From contig JAPLCS010000331.1 in assembly GCA_026392145.1 (NCBI GenBank), forward strand, positions 1-18,930: a DNA stretch of 18,930 bases. Reading direction: 5' to 3'. Position numbers and translations under genes: made by a program. Source of the DNA: Fimbriimonadales bacterium (GTDB taxonomy: Bacteria > Armatimonadota > Fimbriimonadia > Fimbriimonadales > Fimbriimonadaceae). A model generated the notes under the pieces. That model did no database searches and was not told where the DNA came from. It saw only the letters and a program-made list of their open reading frames with translations. Position 1 is the stretch's first letter. Every line of letters starts with the position of its first letter. Positions 16,353 through 18,930 of the stretch are shown in pieces.

Positions 16353-16517
16353 ATGGACAGAGATTACTCATGGGAGGATCAAGACCCTGAAGAGATGCAG
16401 TCTTGGCATGAATTTCAAGGCGAGATAGCCGAACCAAAGTTCATAGACAGTGTGGCATTTCAATTTGATGAAACAGAAATCGTGGATGATCAATATTCAG
16501 ATGATGCTGATGAATAA
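16353..16517 (+). CDS. Very acidic small protein (54 residues), hypothetical
   Basis: Not recognised. Twenty of 54 residues are Asp or Glu against one Arg, one Lys and one His, so the predicted net charge is about -18. Aromatic residues (Trp, Phe, Tyr) are spread along the chain. There is no signal peptide or membrane segment, so it is likely cytoplasmic. The strong GGAGGT at the right distance makes a real gene likely despite its size. It lies 107 bases after DUF6504 on the same strand and may share its SOS-controlled transcript. Its charge recalls DNA-mimic proteins or small regulators of DNA-binding enzymes, but this is only a possibility. Acidic tails are also common in unrelated small proteins. 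Confidence 0.6.
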   Translation: MDRDYSWEDQDPEEMQSWHEFQGEIAEPKFIDSVAFQFDETEIVDDQYSDDADE

Positions 16518-16538
16518 CTCAGCGTGATTAGACTTGGA

Positions 16539-16572
16539 ACACTGCAAAAAGAAACTTCTCTTTGTTTAGTGT
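16539..16572. terminator. Imperfect hairpin behind the acidic small gene, possible terminator
   Basis: ACACT (16539-16543) pairs with AGTGT (16568-16572), and after a few mismatches AAAGA pairs with TCTTT around a six-base loop. It lies 22 bases after the stop codon, between two converging genes. There is no following T run on the plus strand, so intrinsic termination is uncertain. Confidence 0.3.
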
Positions 16573-16654
16573 ACTTAAATAACGCGGTCTAAATTTCTTC
16601 AAAATTCAATTCTCTTTGTTAGAACTTCAGAGAGCGTTAATTTTAATTACCTAA

Positions 16655-17767
16655 TCAGTTTTTATTGTCAAGAACTAAGTTAATTGCTTTCAGCCAAAGC
16701 TCAACCTGTTCGATATCTGAGTTTTCAGAAGGGTTTATCGTGATCTCAAAACTATTCAATTCGTTGTTCCGAGCTAGAAACATTTCATAAAGCGTTTGAT
16801 TCTGAAGCTGACCTCTGAAGCTAAGTACCGCGGCTTTTCCCTTCCAATCCACGACCCAATGGGCATGGTCTGAATCCTTCTTTATTTCGAATGTTGCACC
16901 ATCTTTTACACCGATAACCGAATGTATATGACGCTCTGCAGATAAAACAGAAGAGTTATCAGTGGATGAAACCATTCTCCATAGCTGAGTCTCTAGAGCA
17001 GTAAGGCCACATTTAAAGCTAAAAACTGTTGACCCGTCGTATTTATCAGTAATTTTTAGTTTGTCAGGAACGCTACTTAAGTAATCTTCCCCTGTCAAAT
17101 TATCTAGCACGTATTTCTTGATGTATTTTTTTAGATTTGATTCTTCAGGCATTCCTAAAATTGTTTGAATCAGCTCATTCACTAGGAAACCTGCATCATT
17201 TTGAGCAATTTCGTAGTACGTATTTCCTTTTTCTGTTCTTTTGATAATGTACTTTTCTTTTTTGTGCCAAATTAACTCAATTCTCTGATCGCGATCTTCC
17301 GCCCTCATAACGCGTTCATTTCCCTCGATAGATTTCAATATCGAAGGTTTCGCAAAGAATACACCTCCGGATAAATTTGACAATAGCTTATATTTTCTTT
17401 TGCCTATTTTTAGTTCTGCATTTTTCATCTCACCCGCGCTAAGGTATTTTGTTAATACTTTAAGGATATTTTCCGATCCTGAATAGACGTTATTAGTGCT
17501 TGACTTTAAATACAGAAGAGATGGGAAACTGCTCTTTAAGTTTGACAGGAAGTATTCGGGTATTTTTCGTAATTCAGTGGAATCGTGATTTCCTTCACGA
17601 AATCTCACTGTGGTCTGATTTGACCACGAGTTGTTTATCTTTTTATAAATCAATAAATCAAAGTTTTGATCAATTTGAACATTCCAAAATTCTCTATTCC
17701 CCGAAATTGAATCGTATGTTTCCAGGTTGAGCTCTAATTCGTCAATTGCCGTTTCTTCTTGGTTCAT
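16655..17767 (-). CDS. Hypothetical AT-rich gene of unknown function
   Basis: Encodes 370 residues that I do not recognise. The protein is charged and soluble-looking: many Lys, Glu, Asn and Ser, no signal peptide, no membrane segment, no P-loop and no evident nuclease motif. The C-terminal third, from about residue 255, has beta-strand-like segments (YDGSTVFSFKCG, HAHWVVDWKGKAAVLSF) and a final helix, which may be a distinct domain. Its codons are clearly more A/T-rich than those of the operon and of dnaE2, which suggests recent acquisition. It is inserted on the opposite strand between DUF6504 and dnaE2, two genes that normally lie close together, and its start is 139 bases from the dnaE2 start, so the SOS box at 17867-17888 lies between the two divergent genes. 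A defence or toxin role is possible but unproven. Confidence 0.7.
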   Translation of the reverse strand: MNQEETAIDELELNLETYDSISGNREFWNVQIDQNFDLLIYKKINNSWSNQTTVRFREGNHDSTELRKIPEYFLSNLKSSFPSLLYLKSSTNNVYSGSENILKVLTKYLSAGEMKNAELKIGKRKYKLLSNLSGGVFFAKPSILKSIEGNERVMRAEDRDQRIELIWHKKEKYIIKRTEKGNTYYEIAQNDAGFLVNELIQTILGMPEESNLKKYIKKYVLDNLTGEDYLSSVPDKLKITDKYDGSTVFSFKCGLTALETQLWRMVSSTDNSSVLSAERHIHSVIGVKDGATFEIKKDSDHAHWVVDWKGKAAVLSFRGQLQNQTLYEMFLARNNELNSFEITINPSENSDIEQVELWLKAINLVLDNKN

Positions 17768-17833
17768 TTAGTGGATCAATCTCTCTACTTTGACTCCGCT
17801 TGGGAATGTCCATACAATCAGGTATTTAGCGTT

Positions 17834-17901
17834 TTTGCAATGTCCCACCAAACCTATAAACTCATATATCCGAACATATGTTCGGATAACTGTTTTAGGG
17901 T
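17834..17901 (+). repeat. Direct repeat copy B: SOS promoter of dnaE2
   Basis: This copy matches 15889-15955 at 46 of the first 51 positions, then diverges for about 12 bases before the shared TTAGGGT. TATAAA at 17855-17860 is the likely -10. The two copies are 1945 bases apart in the same orientation. They either reflect co-regulation by a copied promoter or could act as sites for a deletion. Confidence 0.75.
17867..17888. promoter_or_regulatory. SOS box (LexA operator) upstream of dnaE2
   Basis: A perfect 22-base palindrome centred on CCGAACATATGTTCGG. It extends further than the copy before DUF6504, so LexA binding here may be tighter. It starts 6 bases after the presumed -10 TATAAA and ends 18 bases before the dnaE2 ATG. 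Confidence 0.92.
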
Positions 17902-17906
17902 ATTTC

Positions 17907-18930
17907 ATGGACTTTACACACCTTCACGTAGCCTCGGGCTTCTCTTCTCACTATGGGGTCAATAGACCTGAGTTATTGGTTGAGGCAGCTAGAGATCTAG
18001 GGTTTAGTGCTTTGGCTCTTACCGATAGGGATGGGCTCTATGGGGCTATTAAACACATTGGTGCCTGTTTACAGGTAGGCATCTCCCCCATTGTTGGAGT
18101 TGATCTACCTGTTTTAGATGAAGATGGTTCTTCTTTAGGCAGAGTGGTTGTTCTAGCTCATGGAGGTAACAAGGGTTTAGGGTGGGCTTCTTTATGTGCT
18201 GTGGTTAGTGCAGCTCATGCCAAGGGTAAGAAGGTTTCTTTTGGTATTCAAAGAAACCTTCTTGCTTCTTTAGTTGGTTCTCACTGCACAGTGCTACTTG
18301 GTGCTGATACTGATGTTGGTAAGGCAACTCTTGGTAGGTCTAAGAATGCCGCTGTTAAGGCTTTGAAGAGTTGGGCTTCTCTATTTCCTAATCCAGGAAC
18401 TCTAGGTGTTGAGATTGTTTCTCTACTTACTGAGCCAGGTAAGTTGTTCTCTTCTGATCAAGCATCAAGAATGCTTGAACTAGCAGATGCTCTTGGTGTT
18501 CCTGCTGTTCTTACTAACTCGGTTAGATACATAAATCCTGATGATGCTATTACTGCTGACATTCTGGATGCTGCAAGGTTTCTAGAACCGCTAGGTAAGT
18601 TTGAGCCTCAACCTAATGCACAGGCTTACTTGAAATCAGGTAAGGAGATGCTCTCGGTTGCTACTGAGATAGCAGCAACTAAGCGAGCAAAGCAGCTTAT
18701 TAGAGATACTGCTTTGCTTGCTGATATTTGTCGGTTAGAGCCTGTTTCAGATTGTGGTTGGGGTAAAGCTAAGACTCCTGAGAAAGAAGCTCTAGGTATT
18801 GAAGGTAATCCTTTTGAAGTGTTGTTTCAGAAGGTTCAGTCAGGAGTGAACTGGAGATATGGTTCTTTTAAGGGAAAAGAACTAGCAAAGATTCAACATC
18901 GGTTGAATCAAGAGTTGATAACTATCAACA
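17907..18930 (+). CDS. dnaE2: Error-prone DNA polymerase DnaE2 (ImuC), 5' part
   Basis: The first 341 codons of a C-family polymerase; the frame is open to the right edge, so the gene is partial. The N-terminal PHP domain is evident: FTHLHVASGFSSHYG at 3-17 with the HxH metal motif, then LALTDRDGLYGAIKH, VGISPIVGVDL and, near 185-215, the VLTNSVRYINPDD segment. These are typical of actinobacterial DnaE2/ImuC, which carries out SOS-induced mutagenic translesion synthesis together with ImuB and ImuA'. The ATG at 17907 is chosen because the PHP domain begins directly after it and AGGG lies 7 bases before. It is preceded by a perfect SOS box, so it should be under LexA control. Codon use is T-rich and differs from that of the island genes. 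Confidence 0.9.
   Translation, partial: MDFTHLHVASGFSSHYGVNRPELLVEAARDLGFSALALTDRDGLYGAIKHIGACLQVGISPIVGVDLPVLDEDGSSLGRVVVLAHGGNKGLGWASLCAVVSAAHAKGKKVSFGIQRNLLASLVGSHCTVLLGADTDVGKATLGRSKNAAVKALKSWASLFPNPGTLGVEIVSLLTEPGKLFSSDQASRMLELADALGVPAVLTNSVRYINPDDAITADILDAARFLEPLGKFEPQPNAQAYLKSGKEMLSVATEIAATKRAKQLIRDTALLADICRLEPVSDCGWGKAKTPEKEALGIEGNPFEVLFQKVQSGVNWRYGSFKGKELAKIQHRLNQELITIN

Noticed and set aside
15991..16437. Minus-strand open frame of 148 residues across DUF6504 and the acidic gene
   Set aside because: It is antisense to DUF6504, which has a recognised domain and an SOS promoter; the frame has no family match.
16556..16620. Repeated TTCTCTTTGTT at 16556 and 16610
   Set aside because: An 11-base repeat in AT-rich intergenic DNA; only two copies, no sign of an array or insertion site.

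Overview
The window looks like a chromosome segment of a low-GC actinobacterium, most likely a small-genome planktonic lineage (freshwater Nanopelagicales- or Microbacteriaceae-like; this is inferred from gene content and base composition only). The clues are an error-prone DnaE2/ImuC polymerase gene and a DUF6504 gene. Each has a Gram-positive/actinobacterial type SOS box (GAAC-N4-GTTC) directly upstream. There is also a remnant of an SRAP (HMCES/YedK-like) gene.

Layout. Bases 1-837 hold the 3' end of a surface or secreted protein, followed after only 25 bases by an SRAP gene that has lost its N-terminal half. Bases 931-3968 hold a LEM-3-type GIY-YIG protein (minus strand) and, divergent from it, a two-gene operon of a MazG-like pyrophosphohydrolase and a GIY-YIG/DUF2075 helicase fusion. 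Bases 4076-15610 hold a tightly packed five-gene minus-strand operon. In transcription order it encodes a SNF2-type DEAH helicase with a C-terminal DUF3883-like nuclease fold, a DUF1156 DNA methylase, a DUF499 ATPase with an N-terminal Swt1-type HEPN domain, a coiled-coil PD-(D/E)xK nuclease, and a DUF3293 protein. Bases 15611-18930 return to an SOS-controlled region: DUF6504, a very acidic 54-residue protein, an AT-rich orphan gene on the minus strand, and the first 341 codons of dnaE2.

Interpretation. Bases 931-15610 read as a defence island set into an SOS/DNA-repair neighbourhood. The five-gene operon combines modification (DUF1156), DNA translocation (helicase), an ATPase with a possible RNase toxin (HEPN-DUF499) and a candidate DNA nuclease. 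It is related in parts to DISARM class 1 (helicase plus adenine methylase) and to known DUF1156/DUF499 anti-phage cassettes. It lacks DrmA, DrmB (DUF1998), DrmC (PLD) and DUF3780, so the nuclease plus DUF3293 make it a candidate undescribed variant. The MazG/GIY-YIG-DUF2075 pair is a second candidate system.

On the right side, two near-identical promoters with SOS boxes lie 1.95 kb apart as direct repeats. They flank DUF6504, the acidic protein and the orphan gene. No imuA or imuB is present. No tRNA, rRNA, CRISPR array, transposase or integrase was seen.
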